A DNA stretch of 64,000 nucleotides from an uncultured Bacteroidales bacterium (GTDB lineage Bacteria > Bacteroidota > Bacteroidia > Bacteroidales > Bacteroidaceae). Position numbers and translations under genes: made by a program. Positions 23,964 through 33,455 of the stretch are shown in pieces. Positions within the stretch are counted from its first letter, which is position 1; each line of letters opens with the position of its first letter. The notes under the pieces are model-generated. The model saw only the letters and a list, made by a program, of their open reading frames with translations, did no database searches and was not told where the DNA came from. Location: NCBI GenBank assembly GCA_902799685.1, contig CADCBO010000005.1:1-64000 (forward strand), in the 5' to 3' direction.

Positions 23964-25232
23964 ATGAAAAAGATACTTGTTCCAATAATCCTGATAGCGG
24001 TTTTCTCTACTGTCACGGCATGGGCACAGACAGAAAGGCCGTCATCAATCGAGGCTCTACGTAGCGAGCATGACGCTCAATGGTACACGCATCAGGCTGC
24101 ACTCTGGGAGAAAGAGGTGCAGAAGAATCCCAATGATGATGAAGCGTGGTATTATTGGTTCACCTTCACTAAATCAAAGTTCACCAATGTTGCAACTACT
24201 AGAGGTGTTGATATGGAGGCAATGGCAAAAGAGATGGCAGCCATAGCAAACAGACTGCACAAGGAACGCCCCAACAGCTATGCACGGTATATCATTGATT
24301 TCAATTACACCCGCATGTTCAGAAGCTGGCCCGATTATCTGGACGAATTGGTAATCATGAGCAAGACACCTGATGCGGCCAAATTGGACGACATTCAGGA
24401 CAACATGCTGAAAGCCATAAAGATGCGCCCTGATTTTGAACCTATGTACGCGAGTTATGTAGCCTATCTGCTACAAAAAGGCAGGACAGACCTGATGGCC
24501 GACATCCTTAAACGCTGGTACAACACAGGCCGCTATTCATATACCATGCTGTCATACGCATACAACTGCCTGGCAGGCTTGGAGGAGAACGGAATCCTGT
24601 TTGTGAGCGGTGAGGAGGAGACTGTTGCATGCCTGCTGGTACAATATGGCAAGGGACTCTTTCAGGATCGTCTGGTAATAAACCTCAATCTGTTGCAGGA
24701 GCCTGATTACCTTGAGTATGTATGCAAGCTGCTTGGAGTTGAAGCCACACAGCCGCCTGCTGACAAGACCAACATGGATTATATGAACCCGTGGCGTGAG
24801 AACCTTATATTCTCCATAGCACACACATCAAAGCGTCCGGTCTATTTTACAAGCTATTACATACCTGAAATTTTCAAGAATTTCCTCTATTCCGAGGGAC
24901 TGGTCACCAAATACAGCACCAAGCGTTATGACAATTTGGCCGTAAAGCGCAGGAACTATGAATCGGTCTATCTCACTGACTATCTGTATGAGACATTCGT
25001 ACCCGAAGCTTTTGGTGAACATGCATACGCCATCAACCTGAATTTCATTCCTTGTTTCAAATCCCTGTTGGACTTTTACAAGGCCGAAGGGATGAAAACG
25101 GAGTATGACCGCCTTCGTAACCTAATGATACGCATTACGGAGACTTGTATCAAAGTCATGGATGTTGACCCGAATGAACATGACCATATTATGCAACTGA
25201 TGGAGAGATACCTGAATGAGATTGACCGCTGA
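23964..25232 (+). CDS. Secreted TPR-like protein, second copy (422 aa)
   Basis: A paralogue of the product at 21833: signal peptide (AWAQ), HDAQWYTHQAALWEKEVQKNPNDDEAWYYWF, KAIKMRPDFEPMYASYVAYLLQKG, and the long match STKRYDNLAVKRRNYESVYLTDYLYETFVPEAFGEHAY. It is longer by an insert near residues 75-130. Its last 17 bases overlap the second sigma gene exactly as in the first operon. Codon-level differences show the duplication is not very recent. Confidence 0.75.
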   Translation: MKKILVPIILIAVFSTVTAWAQTERPSSIEALRSEHDAQWYTHQAALWEKEVQKNPNDDEAWYYWFTFTKSKFTNVATTRGVDMEAMAKEMAAIANRLHKERPNSYARYIIDFNYTRMFRSWPDYLDELVIMSKTPDAAKLDDIQDNMLKAIKMRPDFEPMYASYVAYLLQKGRTDLMADILKRWYNTGRYSYTMLSYAYNCLAGLEENGILFVSGEEETVACLLVQYGKGLFQDRLVINLNLLQEPDYLEYVCKLLGVEATQPPADKTNMDYMNPWRENLIFSIAHTSKRPVYFTSYYIPEIFKNFLYSEGLVTKYSTKRYDNLAVKRRNYESVYLTDYLYETFVPEAFGEHAYAINLNFIPCFKSLLDFYKAEGMKTEYDRLRNLMIRITETCIKVMDVDPNEHDHIMQLMERYLNEIDR

Positions 25233-25722
25233 CACATTCCGCGCCCTGTACCTTGAGTACGGCCCGCGTGCCCAAGGTTTCTTTATGCGAATGACAGGTT
25301 ATGACATTGAACTGTCACGTGACCTGACACAGGACCTGTTCATGCGTCTGTGGTCAATCAAGGACAGATATGACTCCCAGCTTCCGTTCAACGCCTGGAT
25401 GTTTACCGTAGCGTACAACATGCTCAGGAACGAGCATCGCCGGCAGATGACAGTTATGGAATATGTATCGAGTGTTGACAGGGAAGAACCGGTTGAAGTG
25501 CCTGAGAAACTTGAACAGGAACAGCGCAGAAGCATGATCCATACTGCCGTAGAGAGATTGCCGGAACCGCAGAAAGTGGTATTTCTGCTCAAATACGGAG
25601 AGGACCTGACAATTACTGAGATTGCTAAAGTATGTGACATTCCTGAGGGTACGGTAAAATCAAGGATGTTCAGTGCCCTGAATGCCGTACGTGAATATTG
25701 TAAACTAAATGAAAAGTACTGA
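25216..25722 (+). CDS. ECF sigma factor, second copy (168 aa)
   Basis: Same length as the first copy and similar along the whole chain: MRLTADTFRALYLEYGPRAQGFFMRMTGYD, RNEHRRQMTVMEYVS, and LTITEIAKVCDIPEGTVKSRMFSALNAVREY. The differences lie mainly in the linker between regions 2 and 4 (about residues 85-105). Region 4 recognition residues are close, so the two factors may share target promoters. It overlaps both neighbours. Confidence 0.93.
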   Translation: MRLTADTFRALYLEYGPRAQGFFMRMTGYDIELSRDLTQDLFMRLWSIKDRYDSQLPFNAWMFTVAYNMLRNEHRRQMTVMEYVSSVDREEPVEVPEKLEQEQRRSMIHTAVERLPEPQKVVFLLKYGEDLTITEIAKVCDIPEGTVKSRMFSALNAVREYCKLNEKY

Positions 25723-26050
25723 TATGGACAAACTTACCGAACTTGAAAAAGAGAGCCAAGAGTTGCTTTCGGACTTCAAATCAATGATCAATGATGAGAA
25801 CAACGAATGGAAACTAGCCCCATTGGACATCACTGAGCAGAAGCAGCAAAAACTGTTCAGGCGCAGGATACCGTCATGGGTTGCAGTAGCGGCCATGATT
25901 ACGGGTATTGCCATAGGTTTTGCCATGCCTCACTATAAGATATCTCCAACAGGCAATCAGACGGCATTCAATTACGCAGATACCTGTCGCAGCATTGCAC
26001 AGGATGATGTCAATATTTCACTGCTTGTATCAGTTTCACAAAGATTTTAA
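25709..26050 (+). CDS. Small single-TM protein, possible anti-sigma factor, second copy (113 aa)
   Basis: Starts MKSTDMDKLTELEKESQELLSDFKSMI, with membrane segment RRRIPSWVAVAAMITGIAIGFAMPHY and a tail NYADTCRSIAQDDVNISLLVS that matches the first copy. It overlaps the sigma gene by 14 bases, as in the first operon. The conserved tail Cys (ADTCRS) in both copies is a possible sensory or structural residue. Confidence 0.65.
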   Translation: MKSTDMDKLTELEKESQELLSDFKSMINDENNEWKLAPLDITEQKQQKLFRRRIPSWVAVAAMITGIAIGFAMPHYKISPTGNQTAFNYADTCRSIAQDDVNISLLVSVSQRF

Positions 26051-26062
26051 AACATACAGAAT

Positions 26063-26764
26063 ATGAGAAAGAATAACGTAACCAACAGACCCTTCAGGGG
26101 TATATCAGCTGCCATTGCAACTACAGTAATTTTACTTATGGCCGGCAGCGTGAACGTAAGTGCACAGGATGAACCTATGACCCAGCCGGAGATAGCACCG
26201 GAATACCCAGGTGGCACTGTAGCATTGCTTTCATTCATACAACAGAACATAGAGTATCCCGAAGGGGCAAAAGAACAGGAAATACAAGGCCGCGTAATAG
26301 TCCAGTTTACAATTGAGAAAGACGGATCAGTATCGGACGTAAAAGTAGTGAAATCTGTTGATCCGCTGGTAGATGAACAAGTTGTCCGTGCCGTTTCAGC
26401 AATGCCCGCATGGAAACCTGGAATGCATGAGGGAAAGCCGGTACGTGTAAGTTATTCCCTACCTTTCCGTTTCAGGCTACAAGCTCCGCCTAAGGATGTC
26501 ATTCTGGTTCAGTATGCCAATGGCCAGGACGGCAAGAAGGATGTAACCTGCACCCTGACCAGCCAGAAAAAGCTCACTGAGCAGGAGCTGGCATCAGTCA
26601 TAGAGATGAAAGACCTGAATTCCAAGCTAAAGGAGGTGAGCAAAAAGAAGACCGAAGGATTCTTTGCCCTGCCCAACAACCCCGATACAATGGATGAGTT
26701 CAACGCTCTTGAGGAGGCACTGAACAAGGATGATAATCTTAAGGTCACCTACAAGCAGAACTGA
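26063..26764 (+). CDS. TonB C-terminal-domain protein, 233 aa
   Basis: After a signal or anchor segment (IATTVILLMAGSVNVSAQ) comes a TonB-C domain: EYPGGTVALLSFIQQNIEYPEGAKEQEIQGRVIVQFTIEKDGSVSDVKVVKSVDPLVDEQVVRAVSAMPAWKPG. Such domains energise or contact outer-membrane receptors. A further ~80-residue tail is unassigned. Without the usual proline spacer it may be a stand-alone periplasmic relative, not a true energy transducer. It comes 12 bases after the second sigma operon and may be its fourth gene. Confidence 0.85.
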   Translation: MRKNNVTNRPFRGISAAIATTVILLMAGSVNVSAQDEPMTQPEIAPEYPGGTVALLSFIQQNIEYPEGAKEQEIQGRVIVQFTIEKDGSVSDVKVVKSVDPLVDEQVVRAVSAMPAWKPGMHEGKPVRVSYSLPFRFRLQAPPKDVILVQYANGQDGKKDVTCTLTSQKKLTEQELASVIEMKDLNSKLKEVSKKKTEGFFALPNNPDTMDEFNALEEALNKDDNLKVTYKQN

Positions 26765-26784
26765 TTACTATTATTACACTCGTT

Positions 26785-27864
26785 ATGAGAAAAATAGTTT
26801 TCCTGCCACTTATGGCATTTGCTCTCCTGTCATGTAAAGAGAAGTCAAAGTTCCTGGTTGATGTTCATGAACTGGATTTCAGGAACAAGACAAGCAATGT
26901 CATTCACGGACAGACAGCAATATCTGAAATACCGGGAGTGGATGAGTTCGTGTTATTTGACACGCTGCTTATTTTTGACACAAACGATCCGTCGGGCCAA
27001 CTTAAGGTTTATAGTAAAAACTCATATAGGCTGCTGGGGGCGTACTGCCCCATGGGACGTGCCAGAAACGAGTTCATAAACACACTCCCCACAACCGACC
27101 AGATATACTATAACCGGCAAGGGCACGTGGTGTTTCCTGTAATGGATAAGCCGGATGTGCTGAAAGAGGTGGACATTACAGAGTCCTTAACTCAAGGCTA
27201 TACGGTTGTCTTGGATGTAAGGGAGTGCTTGCCGTTCAATAAGGGAGTAGTAGTATATCTGAACAATAATTTAGACTACAAGTTTGAGTTTGTAAGGAAC
27301 AAGTTTGAAGCCCATGAGGAAAAGAACAGCGTCCCCAGCATCTACAGACTCATAGAACCTTCCGGCAATGAGACTGAACTGGAGATATTCAGTTCAATGG
27401 TGGATAACATAAGTGAGAACAGATCAATAGCCCCATATTCAGGAACCCTGTACAAGCATCCCGACAGGAATATTGTAGTACAGAATTTCTCTTATATGGA
27501 GTATCTGCTTTTCTTTGATTTTGACAAGGGAACCAGATTCGCCATACATCAGAAAGACGCTCCCACTTTCGATGGGGTCTATGAAGGGAAAGGACGCGAG
27601 GATTACTTTTCATTTACCGATGCAGCCACGTCTGATAAGTATTTCATGATAATCTACTGGCGAGGAGACTATTTCCTTGATGTACCCAACCGTGAGGGTA
27701 ACAATGAGGTTCTGGTTTTTGACTGGAACGGCAACTACATAACCGGCTTCAAGATGGACCGTAAGGTTTCCCGTATTGAGTATGACGAGAGTCGCCATAT
27801 CCTATATGCCCTTGATGCCACCGAAACCCTCTACGCCTATGACCTTAATGGTAAGTTACCGTGA
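26785..27864 (+). CDS. BF3164-type 6-bladed beta-propeller lipoprotein (copy 4)
   Basis: A 359-residue lipoprotein (LLSC-KEKSK, an acidic/basic patch after Cys as in surface lipoproteins). It has GRARNEFINTLPTTDQIYYN, KHPDRNIVV, YLLFFDFDKGTRFAIHQKDAPTFDG and LYAYDLNGKLP at the end. The last two blocks are nearly those of copy 10 (35872). It is 20 bases after the TonB-domain gene and its stop is four bases into the frame of the next gene. Confidence 0.8.
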   Translation: MRKIVFLPLMAFALLSCKEKSKFLVDVHELDFRNKTSNVIHGQTAISEIPGVDEFVLFDTLLIFDTNDPSGQLKVYSKNSYRLLGAYCPMGRARNEFINTLPTTDQIYYNRQGHVVFPVMDKPDVLKEVDITESLTQGYTVVLDVRECLPFNKGVVVYLNNNLDYKFEFVRNKFEAHEEKNSVPSIYRLIEPSGNETELEIFSSMVDNISENRSIAPYSGTLYKHPDRNIVVQNFSYMEYLLFFDFDKGTRFAIHQKDAPTFDGVYEGKGREDYFSFTDAATSDKYFMIIYWRGDYFLDVPNREGNNEVLVFDWNGNYITGFKMDRKVSRIEYDESRHILYALDATETLYAYDLNGKLP

Positions 27865-27884
27865 TTCATGCTGCATATGATATT

Positions 27885-28940
27885 ATGAGAAGAGAACTGA
27901 TAACTCGTATATGCATTATCCTGAGTCTGGTCAGTGCAGCACTGCTGATGCCGGCATCGTGCGGAAATGGAGGCGAGAGCGTGTTTCTGGTCAAGCCCAA
28001 GGTCTATAAGGCCGCTCCTGCAGCCGATACGCTGAGCTCCACCCGCATCATTCAGGGCGACACACTCATCCTGTCGGTCGATGATGTCATGTTTTTCAAC
28101 GACATGTTTATCATCCAGTCACTTGAGACAAGCACATCGGTATTCAATCTGTTTGACTTGAACGGACGCATGGTAAGCCATTTCGGAAACATAGGGCGTG
28201 CAGAGAATGAGTTCTCAGAAGGGGCAAGCCTATACGGCCAGTATGATTCCAGACACATCTATGTGAATGACGTGAACGCCGCAGCCATAAAGTTCATTGA
28301 TATACCGGCATCGGCAGAGCAAGGCAGATGCATTGTAACCGGTAAGATTCCTACCACTGAACGGGTCATCAACGCCGTCGTGCTGGACGATTCTTCACTT
28401 GTATATGAGCAGATGAGTACCGATAATTTCCGCCTAAACATAAGACCGGCCAATGAGCCAGACCCCACCATGCAGATAGACCTGTACATTCCATCCGACG
28501 ACCCGTTCGGCACATACCGCAGTTTCATGAGAGTCAACCCCTCCAAGAGGATTGTAGCGCTGGCAATGAACCGCATGAACCAGATTAACTTCATATCATT
28601 GGACAACGGCAAGCGGGCATCCAGTTCCCTATACGAGCCTCCTGTCTTGCCTGATGAAAGACAAATGCGGTACTACTGCAACATCACCGCGTCGCGCAAC
28701 TACGTATATGCCCTCTATATGAACCAGACCTACGATGACTCATTCGAGGTTGAGAAACCCATGGAGATTCACGTCTTTGACTGGAGCGGCCGCCACATAA
28801 GGACCTACGCCACAAGGGAATACATCTGGCGCATCTCAGTCTCCCCCGATGACCGTACCCTGATAGCCTGCGATATGGACAACAGCGTCCTCAAGTACTC
28901 TATATCACTCTCGCCACAATCAAAAGGCTTAAACGAATGA
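27885..28940 (+). CDS. BF3164-like propeller lipoprotein (copy 5)
   Basis: From ATG 27885 the product is 351 residues with an SpII signal (LLMPASC). Marks are GNIGRAENEFSEGASLYG, the NPSKRIVALAMNRMNQINFISLD segment and IHVFDWSGRHIRTYATREYIWRISVSPDDRTLIACD. A GTG at 27861 would overlap the upstream stop and only lengthens the signal. The order copy 4-copy 5 is repeated as copy 10-copy 11, so the two genes were probably duplicated as a unit. Confidence 0.78.
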   Translation: MRRELITRICIILSLVSAALLMPASCGNGGESVFLVKPKVYKAAPAADTLSSTRIIQGDTLILSVDDVMFFNDMFIIQSLETSTSVFNLFDLNGRMVSHFGNIGRAENEFSEGASLYGQYDSRHIYVNDVNAAAIKFIDIPASAEQGRCIVTGKIPTTERVINAVVLDDSSLVYEQMSTDNFRLNIRPANEPDPTMQIDLYIPSDDPFGTYRSFMRVNPSKRIVALAMNRMNQINFISLDNGKRASSSLYEPPVLPDERQMRYYCNITASRNYVYALYMNQTYDDSFEVEKPMEIHVFDWSGRHIRTYATREYIWRISVSPDDRTLIACDMDNSVLKYSISLSPQSKGLNE

Positions 28941-28971
28941 TCTGCTGAGAGTCTTACTATTTTCATAACTA

Positions 28972-29130
28972 TCAGAAAGAAAAAGTAAGGAGCGACTGTA
29001 TGAAAGATGCTCCTTTACGCACCCTCTCTTTCTCTTCATCAGAAGCCTTACGCTCCTTATCCATCTCGGCCACGAACTCGAATGCATCGTCGCCCTTCAA
29101 AACTGGTGTTGGTTCAATCTGTTTTGCCAT
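28972..29130 (-). CDS. Short acidic protein, 52 aa, possible antitoxin-like
   Basis: From ATG 29130 the product is MAKQIEPTPVLKGDDAFEFV followed by a Lys/Glu helix and ending LLTFSF. I have an impression that short Bacteroidales proteins starting this way often lie beside toxin or acetyltransferase genes, but no such partner is here. It could be a solitary antitoxin remnant. Confidence 0.45.
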   Translation of the reverse strand: MAKQIEPTPVLKGDDAFEFVAEMDKERKASDEEKERVRKGASFIQSLLTFSF

Positions 29131-29345
29131 GACTACTAAATTTAAACTATAATACAAACATATCTTTACTCTTCTCATCGCAAATATAACACATAATTCT
29201 CAATTTACAACACACAAAATGTCACAGTCCCTTATGTATGCCTATATTTACAACAAAAAGTATAAATAATTGTCAAAATGTTTTGTGTTTTATATATAAT
29301 AGTTTTATTATCTGTAAGTTTGCAACAAATTAAATAATCAACCAA

Positions 29346-30494
29346 ATGAAAAAATCCTTTTCCAGTTTGACTCTGTTGTGGCTTTTGGCTTTGACAATAT
29401 GTTGCAACACCTCTAATCCTGATGGCGTTTCAGAATTCAAGTACAACATTACAATGACAGAATTGACTGAACCATCCTGGTATGATCTGGTTGACTCAGT
29501 CTCATACATAACCCTCAAGTCACCTGACAACACCGCTATGGGCGAGATCAAACAGCTCATAGTGAATAATGAGAGAATCTATGTCTTGGCCGATGGATTC
29601 TACTGCTTTGATATGGAAGGCAACTGTCTGTTCAAGCAGACTACCAAGGGACGTGCCAGGAATGAATTCATGGATGCAAGTTCAATGTCCGTATCAGACG
29701 GTCTGCTGTTCATTTATGACAGGATGCAGTATAAAGGCTTGTTCTTTAATGCTCTGACAGGACAGTATATCAGTACTCTGAACAGCACGCTTCACGGACG
29801 TGCCGGTTACTGCATAGGTGATCATGTCATTATCCATAACCTGAATGATGTAGATGAGGCAAGGTTCATAGTTCTTTCAAAGGAGAATCCTGAAAATATT
29901 CTGGATAATTACTTCTCAGAAAAGGAGCACCTGTCATCAATACGCGGTACAGACTCATGGGTGGATGACGGTCTGATTTACTCTTCATACAGGAGAGACC
30001 TTGCCTGGAAGATGACAGGCACGGAGTGTATTCCATATATCAGTATTACCGTTCCTGAGGAGCAAAAGCTGCCTGATCAACTCATTGATGAGATGATTGA
30101 CAACGGAACGATTTCTCCCCAAGGAGATGTAAGGGGGATTTACACCTATGGACTATCTGAAATAAAGGAATGTGACGGCTTTATTACGGGTCAACTTAAT
30201 GACGGAAAGAGTTTTATATATTTCATATTCGATAAGGGTTCCGGTAAATCACGTTTCTTTAAATATCCTGCAAAAGAGGTGTGGCAGCAACTTCCCATTG
30301 GTGAGAATGTATGCGCCGGTTATAAGGATTGCTTTTGTGCTATAGTAAACCCTGAGAGTATAATATTTTTAAAGACCATCTTAGGCAACATCGGCAAAGA
30401 ACCTACTCAAGAAAAATTCCGTCAGGCATATAACGCAATCAGCGCCCTCACAGAAAACGACTACGCCATTGTTGCACGCATCTGGCTTAAATAA
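29346..30494 (+). CDS. 6-bladed beta-propeller lipoprotein (copy 6)
   Basis: A 382-residue lipoprotein (LALTICC) of the DUF4934-like branch. SYITLKSPDNTAMGEIKQL and TKGRARNEFMDASSMSVSDGLLFIYD are the key segments. Its signal peptide (KSFSSLTLLWLLAL) is very close to that of the deleted copy at 34839. TAAGTTTG at 29315-29322 is the likely -7 element. The 215 bases between the small gene and this start are AT-rich and hold only this promoter. Confidence 0.78.
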   Translation: MKKSFSSLTLLWLLALTICCNTSNPDGVSEFKYNITMTELTEPSWYDLVDSVSYITLKSPDNTAMGEIKQLIVNNERIYVLADGFYCFDMEGNCLFKQTTKGRARNEFMDASSMSVSDGLLFIYDRMQYKGLFFNALTGQYISTLNSTLHGRAGYCIGDHVIIHNLNDVDEARFIVLSKENPENILDNYFSEKEHLSSIRGTDSWVDDGLIYSSYRRDLAWKMTGTECIPYISITVPEEQKLPDQLIDEMIDNGTISPQGDVRGIYTYGLSEIKECDGFITGQLNDGKSFIYFIFDKGSGKSRFFKYPAKEVWQQLPIGENVCAGYKDCFCAIVNPESIIFLKTILGNIGKEPTQEKFRQAYNAISALTENDYAIVARIWLK

Positions 30495-30507
30495 CATAGT
30501 TTTGCAA

Positions 30508-31263
30508 CTATGAGATAAACTTATCAGTTACTGATTCCCTGTATTTGAGAGATACAGGCAAATCTTTACCTTTAATAGTTATAGTATCAGTTGTGGCTTT
30601 ATCCACTTTTTTGCTGTTAACAAGGAATGAACGATGTATCCTTACGAAATCAGCCCCCAGCAATGCTTCCCATCCTGAGATGTTGGTTTTGTTGCGGAAA
30701 ATACGCTCATCGGTGGCGTGAACATACACCTCTGTATCACAAGATTCTACATACATTATCTCGCTTGGTAGTAGTGTCACTTTTTTCCTGTCTGAACAGA
30801 ATGTTATGGGAGTCTCTATCTTGGGGTAGTGATTTGCCATCCAATGATCAAGATATGTATTTCCAAGAGTCAACAAAACAATTATGACCGACAGGAACAA
30901 AGGATTAACAAGAATATGTGGGACCACTAATTTTGAGTAATGCCTGTAGTCGAAGAAATAGTATGTATAGCTTTGGAATACATTTAACCCTTCTCTCATA
31001 TTGCTGATGAAAAGATACGTCATAAAAATGAGAAGATACTCAAAGACAACAATAGCTAACGTTATGAAAACCACGTTCATTATTCCTTGGGAGCGCCTTT
31101 TGAATGACACTTGCGGATAAAGGAGTTTTGCGGCTACCGCACCAGGCAGATACATGGAGCCCAGCATCAGGGATTCCAGGAAAGAAAACCCTGTGCTTTT
31201 GACCATCAACGCAACTACAAGTATTGACAGTATCCAATAAGCCGTATTCAATAACACCTTCAT
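30508..31263 (-). CDS. Membrane-bound LytTR-family regulator
   Basis: The 251-residue protein has four membrane helices (about 5-23, 33-50, 62-85, 115-135) and then a LytTR DNA-binding domain: FCSDRKKVTLLPSEIMYVESCDTEVYVHATDERIFRNKTNISGWEALLGADFVRIHRSFLVNSKKVDKAT. LytTR domains bind with a beta-strand fold to direct repeats. A membrane part in place of a receiver suggests it senses a membrane or outside signal by itself. It converges on copy 6 and is divergent from the TM pair at 31493; TACCTTTG on the minus strand at 31300-31307 is its likely -7 element. Confidence 0.88.
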   Translation of the reverse strand: MKVLLNTAYWILSILVVALMVKSTGFSFLESLMLGSMYLPGAVAAKLLYPQVSFKRRSQGIMNVVFITLAIVVFEYLLIFMTYLFISNMREGLNVFQSYTYYFFDYRHYSKLVVPHILVNPLFLSVIIVLLTLGNTYLDHWMANHYPKIETPITFCSDRKKVTLLPSEIMYVESCDTEVYVHATDERIFRNKTNISGWEALLGADFVRIHRSFLVNSKKVDKATTDTITIKGKDLPVSLKYRESVTDKFIS

Positions 31264-31492
31264 TAGACTGTTATTATTCCAATGCGATCATATCATACCC
31301 AAAGGTAATCATTTGGTAGTATCGTGTATTTAAAAAACATCTCAAAATGTGTGAACAAAGGGTTTTATGGATTGTATAGATGGTTTTATTTACACCCATG
31401 AAGGCTTTTATATGTTTTATAAGGGGATTGTGTTTGAGAATTGGAATACTTTTGCGACAAACCTCTGTCTAATCTAAAAGCAAAATCAAATT

Positions 31493-31825
31493 ATGGAAGA
31501 AACAACCACCATTATCCGTATGATGTCACAAATGGGACTTGGCGCATGTATTGTCCTTACCATGCTGTTTGTCCTCATTTTCCTGTCGGCTTGGAAAGCT
31601 CCGGCATGGGTCAAGGACCTTGGGTCAATAGCTGTCGCCATTGCCCTTATATTCTGTGCCCGAGGAGTGATAATATGGGTAGATGACATAAGGCATGCGG
31701 GTGATATAAGTTCCACTGTGGTAGGCGGTGGGCTTGCATACGTGTTATTACCAATATGTTATGCAACCGTTATATGTATTACATCACGCATAATTGCTCT
31801 GATTCTTTCACCGCGTAAACATTAA
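31493..31825 (+). CDS. Small membrane protein with WKAPAW motif (110 aa)
   Basis: Three or four membrane helices (about 15-33, 45-62, 75-103) with LSAWKAPAWVKDLGS after the first. The next gene has the same plan and the motif SIWKAPAWTRKIGN. Position of the motif recalls small ExbB/TolQ-like proteins, but this is only an impression. TACTTTTG at 31447-31454 is a likely -7 element. It starts an operon with the next two genes. Confidence 0.65.
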   Translation: MEETTTIIRMMSQMGLGACIVLTMLFVLIFLSAWKAPAWVKDLGSIAVAIALIFCARGVIIWVDDIRHAGDISSTVVGGGLAYVLLPICYATVICITSRIIALILSPRKH

Positions 31826-31849
31826 GGAACCGTATTAAATCCGTTTGTT

Positions 31850-32179
31850 ATGGAACAGTCTGTTTTTCATCAGTTTGTAACGCCCGATGGCGGAATAGTA
31901 ATGATCATTGTTTTTGTGCTTTTACTGGTTTTTGAGATCGTATCGATATGGAAAGCTCCAGCTTGGACTAGAAAGATAGGCAACATATCCCTGTTAACCG
32001 GATTCCTATTCTTAGGAATCTGTTCATATACCGCGATGGATGAGACCTATATTTCCGGAGAATTCCATTATTTCCAATATCTTGAAAGTGCAACCAAAGG
32101 AGCATTCTCAGTTCTTTCAGGAAGTATCATTTTCCTTGTTTCGCGAATTGTGAACATAATACGTACACCACGAATCTAA
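31850..32179 (+). CDS. Small membrane protein with WKAPAW motif, paralogue (109 aa)
   Basis: Same length and helix plan as its upstream neighbour, sharing IWKAPAW and the following Arg/Lys-Ile-Gly. It ends IIRTPRI. It follows after 24 bases and is 11 bases ahead of propeller copy 7, so all three are likely one transcript, facing away from the membrane LytTR gene that may control them. Confidence 0.65.
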   Translation: MEQSVFHQFVTPDGGIVMIIVFVLLLVFEIVSIWKAPAWTRKIGNISLLTGFLFLGICSYTAMDETYISGEFHYFQYLESATKGAFSVLSGSIIFLVSRIVNIIRTPRI

Positions 32180-32190
32180 AAACAACCAAT

Positions 32191-33408
32191 ATGAATAAAA
32201 CTCTCTACAAATTACTGTTTGCGGCTTTCTTCACAGCCCTTATACTTTGTGCCTGCAAGAACAATGTCCAGCCTGACAACTCCTTGCAGATAACAAAAGA
32301 TGACGTTATCCATCTGGATGGTGCGTTTAATGACAACTTCCTGGAGAACTGGGAATACATCCTGCTTGAAGATGACACCCCAGAAGCTATGCTCGGCTAT
32401 GTAGATGGGCTGTTTTATGATGACGGACTGTTTTTTGTCTTTAGCGACAAATACAGCAACCACGCATCAATAAAGGTATTTGACAGCACAGGACACTATC
32501 AGCACGATATCGGCCAGACAGGCAGGGCGCGCAACGAGTACATACATCCCATTGACTGGGCCATAAACACATGGTGTAATGAGATAATCGTTATGGATAA
32601 CACCTCTTTCAACAAACGATACAGCTACAAAGGTGAATTTCTTGGGGAAGCCAAAAGACAATCAGGCGGAATAAATGATGGTTATATTGGCGGAGATATT
32701 TTAAAATGTATGTCTGACGGAACAATGATGTATTATTGCGGTCTGTGCATACTTCCTTCATTTGATTACTACATGGCTTACCCGGACGGAAACCTTGGCT
32801 CACCATTCAAGATGACAGACTATCACGCATATTGTGAGATGGACCCGATTGAATATGTAAGGCTGGCAGGAGATATAGGAGGTGTCATGCTAACATCCGT
32901 TTTTGCAAACGTCAAATCTGACACGACCTGGCTCTTGAGGCTGTTGGACAACCACATATATAAGGTATCTGATGATACCGCACAATGTGTGGCAAACATG
33001 AAATTCCTACCAGAAATACCTTATAAGACTAAATGCAACTATGACCATGAAAATGACAACAAGTATAAAGGACAGTGTATTCCCAATTACTTTTATGACA
33101 TGAAAGATTACCTTTACATTTGGTACTATTCTGCTGGTGAGTATCTGTTTGATAAAGCCTCATCAAAGATGTACCATATGGAATACGATTCCCTTGATGT
33201 TTCAATCCCGGATATAGGCTTTCCTTATGTCTATGACAATAGTATAATTGGTTGTGTTGATACGTGGAGCATCCAGAAAGCGCTCAAACTGATTGACAGC
33301 AAGGACTACGACCACCGCTACAGCCCTGAAGTGGAAGCTTTCTACCGCAAGGCAAAAGATTGTGAGAATCCTCCCATCATCATCGCCCATTACAAGAACA
33401 AACAATAA
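32191..33408 (+). CDS. 6-bladed beta-propeller lipoprotein (copy 7)
   Basis: The longest copy, 405 residues, lipoprotein signal LILCAC-KNN. Segments DIGQTGRARNEYIHPIDWAINTW and NFLENWEYILLEDDTPEAMLGYVDGLFYDDGLFFVFSD put it in the branch of copy 8. It is rich in Asp and Tyr, unusual even for this family. It follows the WKAPAW pair in one operon. Confidence 0.78.
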   Translation: MNKTLYKLLFAAFFTALILCACKNNVQPDNSLQITKDDVIHLDGAFNDNFLENWEYILLEDDTPEAMLGYVDGLFYDDGLFFVFSDKYSNHASIKVFDSTGHYQHDIGQTGRARNEYIHPIDWAINTWCNEIIVMDNTSFNKRYSYKGEFLGEAKRQSGGINDGYIGGDILKCMSDGTMMYYCGLCILPSFDYYMAYPDGNLGSPFKMTDYHAYCEMDPIEYVRLAGDIGGVMLTSVFANVKSDTTWLLRLLDNHIYKVSDDTAQCVANMKFLPEIPYKTKCNYDHENDNKYKGQCIPNYFYDMKDYLYIWYYSAGEYLFDKASSKMYHMEYDSLDVSIPDIGFPYVYDNSIIGCVDTWSIQKALKLIDSKDYDHRYSPEVEAFYRKAKDCENPPIIIAHYKNKQ

Positions 33409-33455
33409 CAGCCAGCACAAACTTCTTTATGGATTAAACCGAGACAATTAAATCA

